Source of the DNA: Chalara sp. BL73
Lineage: Eukaryota > Ascomycota > Leotiomycetes > Helotiales
DNA: 64,000 nt
Direction: 5' to 3'
NCBI GenBank assembly: GCA_918026815.1
Contig: CAKJVC010000092.1
Coordinates: 496,001 to 560,000 of the forward strand
The notes under the pieces were generated by a model, which ran no database searches, was not told where the DNA came from, and was given only the letters and a program-made list of their open reading frames with translations. The stretch's first letter is position 1; every line of letters begins with the position of its first letter. The translations under genes and the position numbers were made by a program. Shown here one piece after another: positions 43,004-55,308 of the stretch.

Positions 43004-43797
43004 GATGACACTATTTAGTGCTGGACGTATGTTTAGTGAGGTGTGAAGGAAATGACATTTATTGTAGTATGGAACGAACAGGAAATGAGAGAAAGGAATT
43101 CGGAGAGTTATATAGCAAGCCCTACTGATGCATAACGCCTGGCTCTGGTCTCTCCACGTATGAAATGATCATGTAGTGGAGGTACCGATATGTGTTTTCG
43201 CGGTGAGCTGACTTGGAACCAGTCACTGCACTTGAAGACTTGACGATGTTGAGGAAAATCAAGCCACCTCCGCAAACGGCTGCAAGGTCCCTAGCCACAG
43301 CCCTGTGGCGATCACGGAAACCGCCTAAGGAGCTCTCGGCTGAGCCTCAGGCGATAATAGTGTACAAACGCCTAGGATGCTTGTTTGCTAGTTTAGATGA
43401 ACTATCACGGCCTTAAGACATATATATACAGCCATGCACTATTTGAGAACATCATCATCGTTGAATACAACATGAGAAGAGAATTGAGTTTTTATCGTAT
43501 GCAGACCCTGTAGCCTAGCCTGTAAGATGCTGTCAAGCAGATTGGACTAAAGAATCCGGTAAACCTTAGGCAGCCCTGGAAACGTCGGCTTAAGCTTCGT
43601 TTAGGCCTGAGAGCTTGGAGATCCCAACTCTGTTTGTACCTGCTGACGCTCATGACTTTGACTCTTCGAAACCATACTCGTAAGAGCTTATTCAACACGA
43701 GATTCCGGCGACAATATCATTCATTTCATTCTCTGCAGCCTTCCAATTCAACCAGACAACAACCACTGACTCAGAAGAAACCTTAAAAGCTGTGAGG
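43004..43797. other. Divergent intergenic region between the TANGO2 and REEP/HVA22 genes
   Basis: About 800 nt between two start codons pointing away from each other. A TATATAG-like site at about 43110 on the plus strand (reverse CTATATAA) may be the TANGO2 TATA box. There is no supported gene. Confidence 0.5.
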
Positions 43798-45020
43798 ATG
43801 TTCTTTAGTACCATCGCGAATCTCTTATCGTGAGCATACCCCACCGTCTGCCTTGTCAACTACCCCTCATCAATAACTTCATTCTGACCCGACTGCAGTT
43901 CTATTCCTACTTTCGTCTTCCCAGTATTTGCTTCGTACAAAGCTCTCAAAACCACCGATCCTGCTCTCTTGACACCATGGCTGATGTATTGGGTTGTGCT
44001 GGCATGCGCATTACTGGTTGAATCCTGGGTTGGCTTTATTTTGTTCTGGTATGCGCGATATCACCATCTATGGAGGCGTAGCCTACGCTAATACTTCTCT
44101 CAACAGGATCCCGTTCTATGCCTGGTTTCGATTGTTCTTTCTTCTCTACCTGATCCTGCCACAAACACAGGGCGCCAAGGTTCTCTATCAGGAGCAAGTC
44201 CACCCATTTCTGGAAAAGAACGAGCTTGCAATTGACGACTTCATATCTTCTGCTCACGATCGCGCAAAGGCGGCGGGTCTCACATATCTGAAACAGATCG
44301 TCGACCTCGTCAAGCAAACCATATTTGGCATTCCACCTAAACAGCCTACGCCTCCAGCCACTCCATCAACTTTCTCATATACGCAAAGCCTTCTCGCGCG
44401 ATTCAATTTGCCTTCTGCGCGTCCAGCAACTGCCGCAGCAACAAGTACCGCCAATGATTTCTATTCTCTTCTTGCATCAGCTGTGACCGCTGCAACTTCT
44501 ACAGGAACTGGGAAACAATCTCGGGATCTTTCCAACTCCGGGGTATTAATTCCACCTTCTGTGGATGGCGAGGACCGACTCTCGTTCATTTCTGCGCAGC
44601 GAGAGCGACTTTCTATCCTTCTCTCAGCATTAGATAAGGAGGCGAGCACTCTACAGAACCAAAAACCACGGTCAAAGGGTTTATTTGACGGCGCGGAAGA
44701 TGATGGAGATAGACCAAGGAGTGCTATGAGTGGTTTGAGTGGTATAAGTGGCTTGAGCACAAGAAAGAGTGAGGTTGATTTTGAGAAAATTGATGCAGAG
44801 AGTGGAACAGAAGAGATTGAATCACAGAGACGAGAGGCTAGGAGAAGTCAGAGTGCAGGCTGGATGCCTTGGTCATGGGGCGCTAAGCAGGAGTCATCCA
44901 CAGATACAGTGGTAAGCCAAATAACATGCTCCTTTGTCTGAAATTTATTGCTGATATTCATTATAGATAGCTGAAATTGAGCAGGAAATCAGAGGGAAGA
45001 GCTCTGGAGTCGATATTTGA
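43798..45020 (+). CDS. REEP/HVA22 (TB2/DP1) family ER-shaping protein
   Basis: Exons 43798-43829, 43899-44048, 44107-44911 and 44967-45020 give 346 aa. The TB2/DP1 domain occupies residues 1-110. MFFSTIANLLSSIPTFVFP and ASYKALKTTDPALLTPWLMY, WVVLACALLVES and IPFYAWFRLFFLLYLILPQT, QGAKVLYQEQVHPFL are near-consensus. The hydrophobic hairpins would wedge into the ER membrane and help form tubules. From residue about 150 the protein is Ser/Thr/Pro-rich and disordered with a short coiled segment near LSILLSALDKEAS. Many filamentous fungi have this longer form; yeast Yop1 is shorter. The last exon encodes IAEIEQEIRGKSSGVDI. The ATG at 43978 lies inside exon 2 and in another frame, so it is rejected as a start. 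Confidence 0.9.
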
Positions 45021-45448
45021 TTACTGAGCTTGATGTAGAATATGCTTGCTAGCTTGCAATGGAGTTCCAGATGAAATTTGGGCAGGCAAAAGAGATGTTG
45101 TTTTGGTAATAGAATCAAGCCTCGCGGCTTCTCGACTTACTTAGATGAAGCTCGGAACACTGTCCTTTGTGTCTATGCAATCGGTCAAACAAATAAGTGA
45201 TGCGCTGAACTATTAGGTTTCTGACAGATCCTCGTATGCTTTGCCTCCTGTTCGATACATATTGGCTGGTCTCTATGTGCAAGTTTTACTTCAAAAGGCA
45301 GCCTACTCAGGAATTTTTTCACGTGATGCATCGCCGATGACCGGCTCTCGTCCCGAATCTCGGCTATAAAGCAACCTCAAATCTGTCCCAACCTCTCCAT
45401 TTCAAATGGGGCGCATCTTGTAACTATCAGCCATGCGCTATAGCAAAT
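45021..45448. other. Intergenic region
   Basis: About 430 nt between two rightward genes. No supported feature. Confidence 0.55.
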
Positions 45449-47543
45449 ATGGTTGGTGGCCAAGCCGAGACGAATAAAATCACCAAGAGAGCGTGCACTA
45501 CTTGTAGGCAATCAAAGGTTACTTTCTCTATGCTTAAGGCGGGGGTGAGGACTAATCCTGAGTTAGATTAAATGCAATTCTTCTGAAACTTTCCCGGCGC
45601 CTTGCTCGAATTGTCAGAGATTGAAGAAAGAATGTAGGAGTGACGCAAGTTTCAGAAGGAAGCCTGTTAGGGGGTAAGTGTGGCGCTTCCACAGAACAGC
45701 TTGGATCAATATGACAGGAGGTTCTATACATTGATTGAAGTTGAGATTAGTCATCTCTTTTCATGTCAGGTAGCCTTGTCTCGAGTCAAAAACCCTCAGA
45801 TATAGATGAAAGCTAACTTGAGACCAAAGACGTCTAGAAGAGGTCGAAAGACAATTAGATAGAATCAAAAGAGCACAAAGTCATCAAGATGATAGTTCTC
45901 TTTCACCACCCTCCCAGGGAGGCCAGCTGATCACCCCAAACTCGAGTATTGATGGATCTTATGGCATTTCTCTTGACACCACAAATCCGTTTGGACTCAA
46001 CAGCATTGATGTCGGCTTCACGCAAGTATCGCCTCAAAGTCTTGAGGACTACCTGTTGAGTGGACCTGAGATCGCTACATTGTTCAAAAAGTGCATGGCT
46101 TACGCCCGTTCTCAACTAGCTATTTCTAACAGGTTGCAGATTTGCAATACATTATATCCCGCACTTCCCGGTATTAGACACTCGTATGTCTATCAATATC
46201 CTCCATCAGACTAACCCACTACTCTTTTGGACTATTATCCTCATATCCTCGCGGCATCAGGAAGCTTTGTCCGGCGTATATATGAATCTTCTCTCGAAGC
46301 AATTGGTTGAACCTATTCGGTCACTCTACACTATCCATGCATTATTGATATATTGTCTCTGGCCTATACCGTCTCGAAAGCAGATTCTGGACAGTAGCTG
46401 GAATTACTGCGGATTTGCTGTCAGCGCCGCCATTCGAATGGGACTTCATCAATCTGATGCCACGTGGGAATATGACTTCAGCCAATTCTCCGCTCAAGAT
46501 ATTGAAATCAGAAGACGAACTTGGGTTGGTTGTTTTATCGTCAGTACGTAGTATGTATCGTATTCCTTGATTGGTGTCAGATCTGACTTAACACTTGAAT
46601 CAGCCTTTCTTCTGATCTCGGCCTGCCGAACGTAATTGGACCAGCCATGGATTTAGATGTCGCCATGAAAATGAACACAGCCCGAGATCCTCTTGCGCTT
46701 CAGTTCGAGATCGAGCGACAAGTTTCTCGTTTCTCTACAACTATGAGCCAGCGTGGCGGATCATTGGTACGGAGTTCTCTGATCCACATGTTCGATGCGG
46801 AGTTGAAACTCATGAGCGACCAAGTACTCGCAGCGTCGAGTCAAGTTCTAGAGATATTGTACCTAGGTGCAAAGCTGAGTCTTTATTCGTTCTCGCTCCT
46901 TGGCGAGACAGCGGCCAGTACTGAAATTCACCATATCGATCCGTCTACGAAAGCAATATGGTATCTAGGCTTCGAGACTGCCATAAAGTTGACACATCTT
47001 TACAGCTCTATCACCGATCCACCTCATTATACTTATCCCAAGCATCATTTCTGGATTCTGCTTTCGAGTGGTTACTACCTACTTAAGTTCCTATCAATTA
47101 ACACAAATGTCACTCCATCAGAGAGTGAGCTGGCGAGAAACAGGATTAGACTCGTTTATTCGATACTTCAGTCTTGGTCTGTTCAATCTCTGGACGAACC
47201 TTCACGTATCGCTCGTATAATATCCCTCCTCGCAAATGCGGAGCTGCAAAATACTTTACATCAATTTAGGCGCCTGAACCGGCGACCACCACTGAGTATT
47301 GTTGCGGATGTGATGGAGATGACAGCCTGGCTACGGGCGAAACTGAAGAAAGAGGGCAAAGGAAAGGAAGCCATGAGCGCGAGCGAGTTAAATGCCGCAG
47401 GAGAAGGGCTTGTCACGATCATGGAACCTGTGTTGCTAGATGATGATGCTCTCTGGGAGGGATTAGATGAGTGGTTGAGATCTGAGGGCGATATGTCTGG
47501 CAGTTTGTTGTTACCATACCCTGAAGAAGGATTTGGCGGATGA
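45449..47543 (+). CDS. Zn2Cys6 fungal transcription factor
   Basis: Exons 45449-45517, 45567-45673, 45830-46090, 46140-46550 and 46604-47543 give 595 aa in frame. The binuclear zinc cluster is at residues 16-47: C-x2-C-x6-C-x9-C-x2-C-x6-C, split by intron 1 after RQSK, followed by a short basic linker and a coiled-coil (RLEEVERQLDRIKRAQ). The fungal-specific regulatory domain begins near residue 150 (IHYIPHFPVLDTR), with NPLLFWTIILISSRH, SLYTIHALLIYCLWPIP, MGLHQSD and RRRTWVGCFI; these are the standard motifs. The C-terminal part is helical with an acidic end (LLDDDALWEGLDEWL). It is nuclear by inference. The target is unknown. Neighbours give no pathway clue. Small junctions near 46090-46140 were chosen because only they restore HYIPHFPVLD. 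Confidence 0.92.
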
Positions 47544-47991
47544 ATCCACTCCCCAGAATTATAGCATTTACTTCCAGAGCACCAAGATCTAAGCATATCT
47601 GGAGATATCATTTTTCTTCTCGATCGTGACAAGAGTGTGGGATATGTCGTACAGTGTTTCAGGCTTAAGGCCTGTAATTGGTGGTAGACTCATGCTGCCC
47701 CTGAATATCCTCGCTTATTCACGTCACAATGCAGTTGACCTCCCTGTCTCCTATCTTTTAGTGGAGCCATCTGACGTTGATCAATAAACAGGTTTCCAAA
47801 CCAAATAGGCGGCCAGAGAAGATCGAAAGGGTATATAAAAATGTAGCAGTTTCAATCTCGTCTCCAAACTCTAATCATTTACATCTATACCATACACATT
47901 AAGTTACATCCCACTGATGCTGATACTACCTACCTGCACCTCAGCTTAAAACACCTCCCAATCAAATATCCTCCCTTATATATCAAATAAA
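47544..47991. other. Intergenic region
   Basis: About 450 nt between two rightward genes, with no feature recognised. Confidence 0.55.
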
Positions 47992-48469
47992 ATGGCAGGA
48001 CTACTCGGCGGCGGTGGCTCCAACGGTAACAACGGTGGTTTATTAGGCGGGTTCGTTTACCCCTCTCTTCTTCCCTTCCCTTTTCATCCACTGACCGGCA
48101 TCCCGCAGACTTCTCAACACAGTAGACGACACAACCAAAAACCTCCCCATCGTCGGGGGCATCACCTCTCCTCTCCTCAAGACCGTCGGCGGCGTCGTCG
48201 AGCCCCTCCCGATCGTAGGAGGGGGCGGCCGTCCAGCCCCACAACAACAGGCCCAAGTCCAGAGGGTGTATCAAGCGCCCGTTCAACCGGTTCAGGAACA
48301 GCCAAGGCCGGTGAGACAGGTACAAGCACAGGCGCAGACGCAAAAGAAGAAGGTCGTCGCGGCGGCGCCGAAGAAGGTGTTGACGCCGGAGGAGAAGAAA
48401 AGGAGGTTGATTGAGATTAAGAAACAGCAGTTGGCGCTTGAGGCGGCGGAGCTGGAGATGGATGATTAG
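47992..48469 (+). CDS. Small Gly/Gln-rich protein of unknown function
   Basis: Exons 47992-48050 and 48109-48469 give 139 aa. It starts MAGLLGGGGSNGNNGGLLGG and continues LLNTVDDTTKNLPIVGGITS and VGGVVEPLPIVGGGG, with a repeat of PIVGG. A Gln/Pro/Val-rich middle (VQPVQEQPRPVRQVQAQ) leads to a helical, Lys/Glu-rich end (LTPEEKKRRLIEIKKQQLAL). The whole is low complexity. Proteins of this type occur in many ascomycetes; I know no function. The 190-codon open frame on the opposite strand is a shadow produced by the repeated codons. Confidence 0.65.
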
Positions 48470-51400
48470 ATGTTGTTGCTCAGGGGAGGAGTTATGGTTC
48501 ATGGTTTATGTTTGATGATATGATGCATGGTTATGAAGTCAATGAATGGCATTCACGCTCCATGTTTACCCTCTTCTGTGTAGCTTTAGTTTATTCCACA
48601 ACACTGTACTTGATGGTTAGCGTCAACTTTAGTCACTCAGATATTATTGAGGCCGGATAGGATTGTTCATTTAATAGCCCTATTGGCAGATTAAATAAGT
48701 CGTGGCCCACTGTAAGAGGTAGCAGTTGGTGACTGGCGTGTACTACGAGTTCTAGGGGGAACATGTAGCTTTCTGATTTGAAGCATGGATTGGGTGGATA
48801 GAGATACTTCTATATAATAATGAATACCAAAGCCGTCAAGAAACGAAAACACAAAAAGATGTTTACTCGCCAATGTATCTTCGACTACTGAGTGAGCGAG
48901 GGAAGCGCTGCGGTTAGATCGAAGCATATCTACCAAACAGCGTCTTTGCGCATCACTAGCCTATAGTCGGATACTACAGTTATTATGCATCAGACCTGCC
49001 GAACTGCTCTGTGGCATGTGCTCAATACCTCTTCTGCGGCCGTTCCTCGTGCTTCAAACATCTGTCCCCAAGCTCTATTTCCCACCCCCAACGCTCTCAA
49101 TTCTCAACACCTGCCTTCTCTACCTTTCTCTCAGAAATCGCAATGTACAAGCCCTAACCGTCCGAACTTAGGACGTACCACGAGTGCTCAGCAGGGACCT
49201 TAGGGTATACCAAGCCTGCAAGGTATAATTTGAAGAAGAGATTGCATCCTTCCTCGAACAAAGGGTTCTCACGTTTGCGAGGTGTCTTGACGGCTGCTCT
49301 TCCTCTGAGCCCAAGGACGTTCTAAATCAGTTGGCTTTGCTAGACCGTTGTGGAGATGAAGGAAGGAGGCGCACCATCGTTCTGGCGTCTCTATAATATA
49401 GCACAACAGAGAAATATGAGGTGCTCTTTTCGCGGACCTTTCAAACTTCTAGCGTTAACGGTAGGATATTTGGCAAGAGAGCGTGTTTCTACGATAGTTC
49501 TGCAAATGTTCATTAGGTATTGCAAATGCTAACCTAGCTGTGTTCTATATACCGTCACATCTGATTTGAAGGGATCGAGAGCCTTCTTTGCGATTGATAC
49601 ATCCATATCATATAATGACTCCTTCATGACATTTCTTGCAATGGCCAGAGAACTTCCTCCATCTTTGGAAGTAGACGAGACTTTAAGAGATAGCTCAACA
49701 GCAAGATTATCGCAAGGAAAGATCAGTGAGAGGTTGAAATACGAAACTTTCAGGTCTGCAGGAACAATAATAGACTCCTGGACTCGTATATTGGTTGGAG
49801 CCACTTGTACGTCTGATTGATAATGCTTCAAGGGAGACTAGAGGCACTGAAAGTCCCTGAGGTTTTCAATTTCTGGAGTCCCCTAAGCTCCCCAACCTTC
49901 CGCAATTCCCGCAGCCAGAGTTATATCTTCCAAAAGCGACGCAATGTAAAGATCAACTGAACGTGAAGTGTCGTTACTAAGTTCTGCAATCTCGATCCTA
50001 CTAACAATAACAGCAGCGTCTCATCTTAAATATCGTGGGCCACCTAGGCCTGAGCCATAATACGGCTAATTATCCTTTCCTTCATCTTTCTCACTCTGCC
50101 TTCTCTTATTCACGCAATGCTGACTGCCACCCCCGTGTACCCCTCCAAATATTTTGACAAAACGGCTCGAGGAACAAGGCATTCATGTTTCTACTAACCT
50201 TATTGCTTCGTAGCTTCACCAACGACCTCCGCACTTCCTCAGGACTCACCGTGGCGACCGCGAAGGAAGTGAACCAGGAGGTGGGAAAGGAAGTGGAAGT
50301 AGAAGGGCCAGTAGCAAAGGTATTGGGCATAGCAGGTGTAATTGGAAGGTGGAGGGAACGTATTTGTGGCGGCACCGAGGGCCGTATATCTTATTAATTT
50401 GGCTTCTTAGCAGGGAGGAGAGATATTCTATCTTCTTCAGCATTGCATTAGTAAATAAATGAGACAGAGGAGTCAGGATTTTGGTAATGTCTGTTGTTCC
50501 GCTTAGTCTTGGTTATGGTACTCAATATGGAATTTTGTGGAATAGTCTTCAAGGGCCAACTTTAGAATTTTGGGTCGATGCAAGTTCTCCTCTATGCGTT
50601 GCAGATTGAAAACTTCAGAGCTCTCTTCACGAGAGACAAGAGGACTTACGGCACATGTGAGGAAGAATATTACATTTCAATTAAGTAGCACTGCAAAGCT
50701 ATACGTTTCAGATATCATAAAATTATCATCAGGTTCGCAGACCAGAGAATATGGCATCTTAAAGATCATGTTTTGAAGGCATAATTCAACTGAGGGATTT
50801 GATTATGTCGAAACTTGCTTGCTGTGTAGACTACCGTAACTTGTTATTGGGAACTGGGTGCTCTATACAGCATGCCAGGGACATCTTGGTGGTCTTGCGA
50901 GCCTTATCTTGAGTCATCTGAGCTGTAGCATTGCTGGTATGAGAGGAGTAGTCCAAGATTCGTCACACCTTACACAGCAATGAGAGATGATCTCATTATG
51001 ATTCTGATGTCTCGCTCAAAATGTACAAACGGTGTGAACCCACCGTATCGGAGTCGCAATGAGACAAACCGTTGGAAGTGTGAGACGTTTGGAGACTTAG
51101 CCGGTACTCTCAAACCTCCTTTACACAAAACAATACATTTTCACCATGGCGAGAAATTTCAGTTGAACCTCCTCACTCGAGATAGTAAGTTGTGACCATC
51201 ATAATAAGACCTCCATGAAACCAACAGACTGCCTTAATTCAAAACCTCGAGATTGTCATAGAAACTGCCACTACCACTTCCTTACATAGAAGGAAAGATT
51301 TTACATCCCCACACAGGTCTCTAAGACAAGTTCTCCGCGGAGGATATGCCCACAGACCACAAATGAAAATCATAATGTATCCAAAATGACAGGAATATGC

Positions 51401-54400
51401 AATGCATCTCAAGAACAATAGACTAGCTTTCCCTGACATCACCACGACGTCCCTGCGGGCCGAGTGGACCTGAGCTATCACATTCTAGGTGTCCAGATCC
51501 CAGGGGAAAGTCTAATTGCCTTTTGGTGTATCTGAGGACAAAGCACCATAAGTCTGTTTTATAGTTTTGTAAATAATATTAAGTGATAAAAGAGAGCGCT
51601 AGATAAAGCTTTTCTTGCGGTACTTGCTCTGGAACTTGTGACTAAAAGATTTATGGGAGAGGCTAGGTTGAGGAATAGCCGGAGTGATGATATCACGTGC
51701 TCATCCATATTCAGCCGCAAAAGGTTGGCTTGAGCCAAATATAAATAGCAGGGAATGACACAAACTGAAATTAGTCAAATAACCAACAATAAACGCATGT
51801 GCATTCACCACTTGGGAAGTCAAAATATTCAACTGCGCTTCTTGCGGACATACCATTATTTCCAGAGCCTGGTGAAGATCCAACCTCATGATCTTGCACC
51901 TGTCGCCTCCATAATTTCAAAGCAAACATACAGGATTATTATCAAGGCTCTCCTTGCCTTTGCATGTGTTGGGTATTCCAGTCGGTTTGTGGCTCGGTCT
52001 TGGACCAGTCGGACGCTGCATCACGCGATTCAAAAGCAACGCGGAAAGACGCCGGCTGTACATATTATTCCGGATTATTGAAGAAGGAGCGACATGCTTG
52101 ACGGCTGGGCGTTGATACGAGTTGGTAAGCTCAAGCTGAGGCAACTGTATTTATTTAGCTTCGTCGCCGTCGCTTCCGACTCCCACTCTTGACTCCAAGT
52201 ACCTGGTATCACAGCCGCATGTGTATTGGTGTTACCTCAAAGAGGATGCGTTAAGAACTCTACGCCCCTCATCTAAGCATCTAAACATATGACGGAGGGA
52301 AAGTTCCCCAAAGTAAAAATGGACGCGACATGATCGCGTAGTAGGGAACGCCATACGATTCGCTCCCTCACTCTTTCTTGGCTTTCAGATGTCGCGTATC
52401 CATGCACCATAGCAGAGGCTCGTAGCCTATGAGACAATGGCCATCAGGCGAGATCTGCCCCCTGATCTTGGTTGCTATAGATGCACCTGCAAGGTCTATC
52501 TCACGCAAAGGATCCTGGACGCACATCACTAAAAGACCTAACCGAAGGAGGCCGATCGCTGTAGCAAAACCTGTTCTTTAGGAGCTTTTGACACCTCTTG
52601 CGTGCCCATGCTGTTCTCGTGCATGCTTTTCCTAACCATGGCTGACAATCCCAATTACCTTTATGAAAATTATAGATAAGTATGCGCTTCCCCAAGCTTT
52701 GTAGTTTGTGTATTTGTGCGGTACGGAAAAGAAGAAGCTGCCCGGCCTCAAGGGTTCACCGCTTCCGAGCCGATCTCAGACGTCTAAATCCCGAGGTTAC
52801 AGCATTGGAAATTCGAGAGGGAGAGTGGTTTTTCGACGAGGACATAAAACCAGCATGTTGTGCGTCTTACGTCACTTGAAAACTGCCTTTTAGCCTGCGC
52901 ATTTTCGACTGCACGCATGCCGAGCATCCTTTAGAGCTATGGGGATATGGAGCTGCATAGGAAAAGTCATAGCGCCGAGCTCCCCGCCGTTGTAAATAGT
53001 GGATGTGGGCGGAGACCGGAGAAGTTCCAGATATGATCTCTCCTTTGCTCAACAATCGTAGACGCCGTGGTTGTTAATTCAAATGTTCTACTGTGTTCAG
53101 GTACCAACCGATAAAAATTGATTCTAATTTGGTCGCCTCGGGTGTGGTGTTGGAGACGTCATGCTTGCTGTTGATGTGTTGTTCAAATTTTAATCTTAAA
53201 GTAGGTTTTTGAGGTGAGCTGAAAGTCGGATGCGTCTCAATCGAAATGCACTTAGCGACAGGGAAACGACCCTAGGTATATGCAGCATGGCGACTCATGA
53301 ACCATGATTGGGCATCGGAACGCGCCATATAATCGTGTCATGGAAAAAGGAACTTGTAGTGCCTACATGAGGCTTGAATCGACAAAAAGGCGAAACATTG
53401 TTGGAGAGAAATACCTTTTTCTGTGGGCTGCGGCAAAACTAATCCTCTTTGCAGCACATGCCCATTATCAGTTCGTCTCGAGAGGGCATAAAACATGCCG
53501 TGTCTGCATGGATTGACCACTAAACCAAACCTGTTTTCCCGATATAATGGATGTGCTCCTGGTCAAACACAAGTGCAGCTGGACTTCTAGCCAAGTGGGT
53601 GAGGTGCGCCGAGGGCAAGGAACTCTCGGCTGTGATTCGAATAGCCTTCTATAAAGCTTCTCTTATATTACGGCATTCGGAAAGGCTACACTATCTCTCT
53701 ATGTTGATCAACGATTGAGTGCAGGTTAATGGCATGGTGAATGCAGTGCGCTGGCCTGAAAGGACAGGAATTTTGATTACAAAGCATCTCGTGCTGCGCT
53801 CCGGAATCTTATGAAGCCCTAGTTTGCTGGCAGAACGCAGATTTTCCCAGAATATATCCCGTCCTTGATATGAAGCCGTCTTTGCGTTTTGCTAGCCCCC
53901 AAACAACTTGCCGGATTATTGGAGCAAGGCTCAAGGGCGTAGATTTATCCTTTAGATTTCTGAAACAGCAGCAGCGGTGCATCTCTGCATCTGGTGCGAT
54001 CAATCACACCTTGATACCGAGACGCTTATGAGCAAGCATCATGCTATCGCCATTATCTGGATATCCTGGTCCATAGCCTGGACGGCTTTGTACAGCACCT
54101 GCAAGCACAACAGTATCGTGACCTCTGACGCAGACAATGTCATCTCGTGAGAACGAAGCGTAGGCGTCACAACAATTGATCTAATATGATGCTTTTATAG
54201 ATAGGATAAAGACTCTCCCCCTAGCCTGCGACTCACGGGTCCGCGTGAATCACGTTCTACCATGCAAATTATGGCCAACTAAATAACGACATAAACAACG
54301 GGTAACATGCTGGCTGTTTCACAATCATAATAAACAATGATCCGCGGCGAGAAGTTCACGGCCGGTAGGGAAGGTTCTGTCAAGGCATGAGAATAAGCAC

Positions 54401-55308
54401 ATAAGCATGCTATGCAACAGGGCCAACTCGTAACAGTGTTCCCCCGTCTAGATCTCACCTAATACCTACGAGTATGGCAGGTAGACATATATCGTCGTTT
54501 GCTGGAAACCTGGAATGAATGATACGAGCTGCGGGAGCTTGGTAGCTGTATGATCTGTAGCCAAAATCAAGTTTCCTTTCGTAGGGGTCCCCGTGTGTAG
54601 GACGAGCTCTTGTAGATAGATTTCTTACATAGCGTTCAGCAGAGAGAGAGTGTGTGTGTGCGCGTGTGTGTAGGGTATGGGTTGGTTGGCAGTTAGTGAT
54701 CGAGTTCGCAGAGCTACAGTAGAAGAGAACCCTAGGTCCTGCTAATAAGGCCCCCTAAGAGACGCTACAAATTATGAAATGATGCTAATTAGCGTAGCGT
54801 CATCCGGTACGAAACCCAAAAGAAATCCCAGGGCTCTCCACTGCGTCCAACCCTAAGGGACAAGTCTAGCAGGGGCTTTTTTGGCGCTAGGAATTTCATT
54901 GGCATTTGGTCCGAATTGACGAGACGAGATTCCGCTTGCTGGGCTTGGACTTGCCAAACATTGCCTCTGAACATTCAGCATTGCACCTCGAATTCCCAAA
55001 CAACAACACTTCAACGTCCTCTTCCTTCTCACGCCGGCAACTGTCCTGGTTGTATACGCTCTTTTGCTTCTAATTAATGCAGTGTATGATAATCCATTGC
55101 CTACTACTTGTCACAATTCAACACGAGGCTCGCCGTGTTTACTTCTGTGCTCCCACGGAATAAACATCTCCTCCTCCTCCTCCTTCAGGCTCGAATTCAG
55201 CTGGCATGGATCATCCTCGACAAGTCTCATGAGTTCCCGAAGACCACTTTCATTTCTTCCGCTGCTTTTTCTTTTTGGTCGGTTGGGTGCTGAAGGAGAC
55301 AGTTCACA
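48470..55308. other. 6.8-kb gene-poor stretch
   Basis: No open frame here shows a family motif or a convincing splice pattern. The best coding-like pieces are 49566-49820 forward (MKGSRAFFAIDTSISYND) with an opposing frame at 49529-49831, and 50106-50375 reverse (SPEEVRRSLVKLRSN before an intron-like GTTAGT). I cannot support either as a gene. No transposase or reverse-transcriptase motif and no long terminal repeat was seen. The last kilobase must include the promoter of the next gene. Confidence 0.55.
54641..54671 (+). repeat. Compound microsatellite (AG)n(TG)n
   Basis: Five AG units are followed by TG repeats interrupted by CGCG. It is a simple sequence repeat within the gene-poor stretch. 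Confidence 0.85.

Noticed and set aside
43978..44041. ATG at 43978 as start of the REEP/HVA22 gene
   Set aside because: This ATG is out of frame with the conserved WLMYWVVLACALLVES block, which is encoded in another frame by exon 2 at the same place.
47930..48502. 190-codon open frame on the reverse strand
   Set aside because: It lies opposite the Gly/Gln-rich gene. Its Leu/Arg-rich product is the expected antisense image of repeated GCG/CAG-type codons, and the forward gene has correct splice sites.
53580..53645. tRNA-like stretch (TAGCCAAGTGG and GATTCGAAT)
   Set aside because: A D-loop-like and a T-loop-like piece are present, but no acceptor stem pairs and the anticodon arm cannot be formed.
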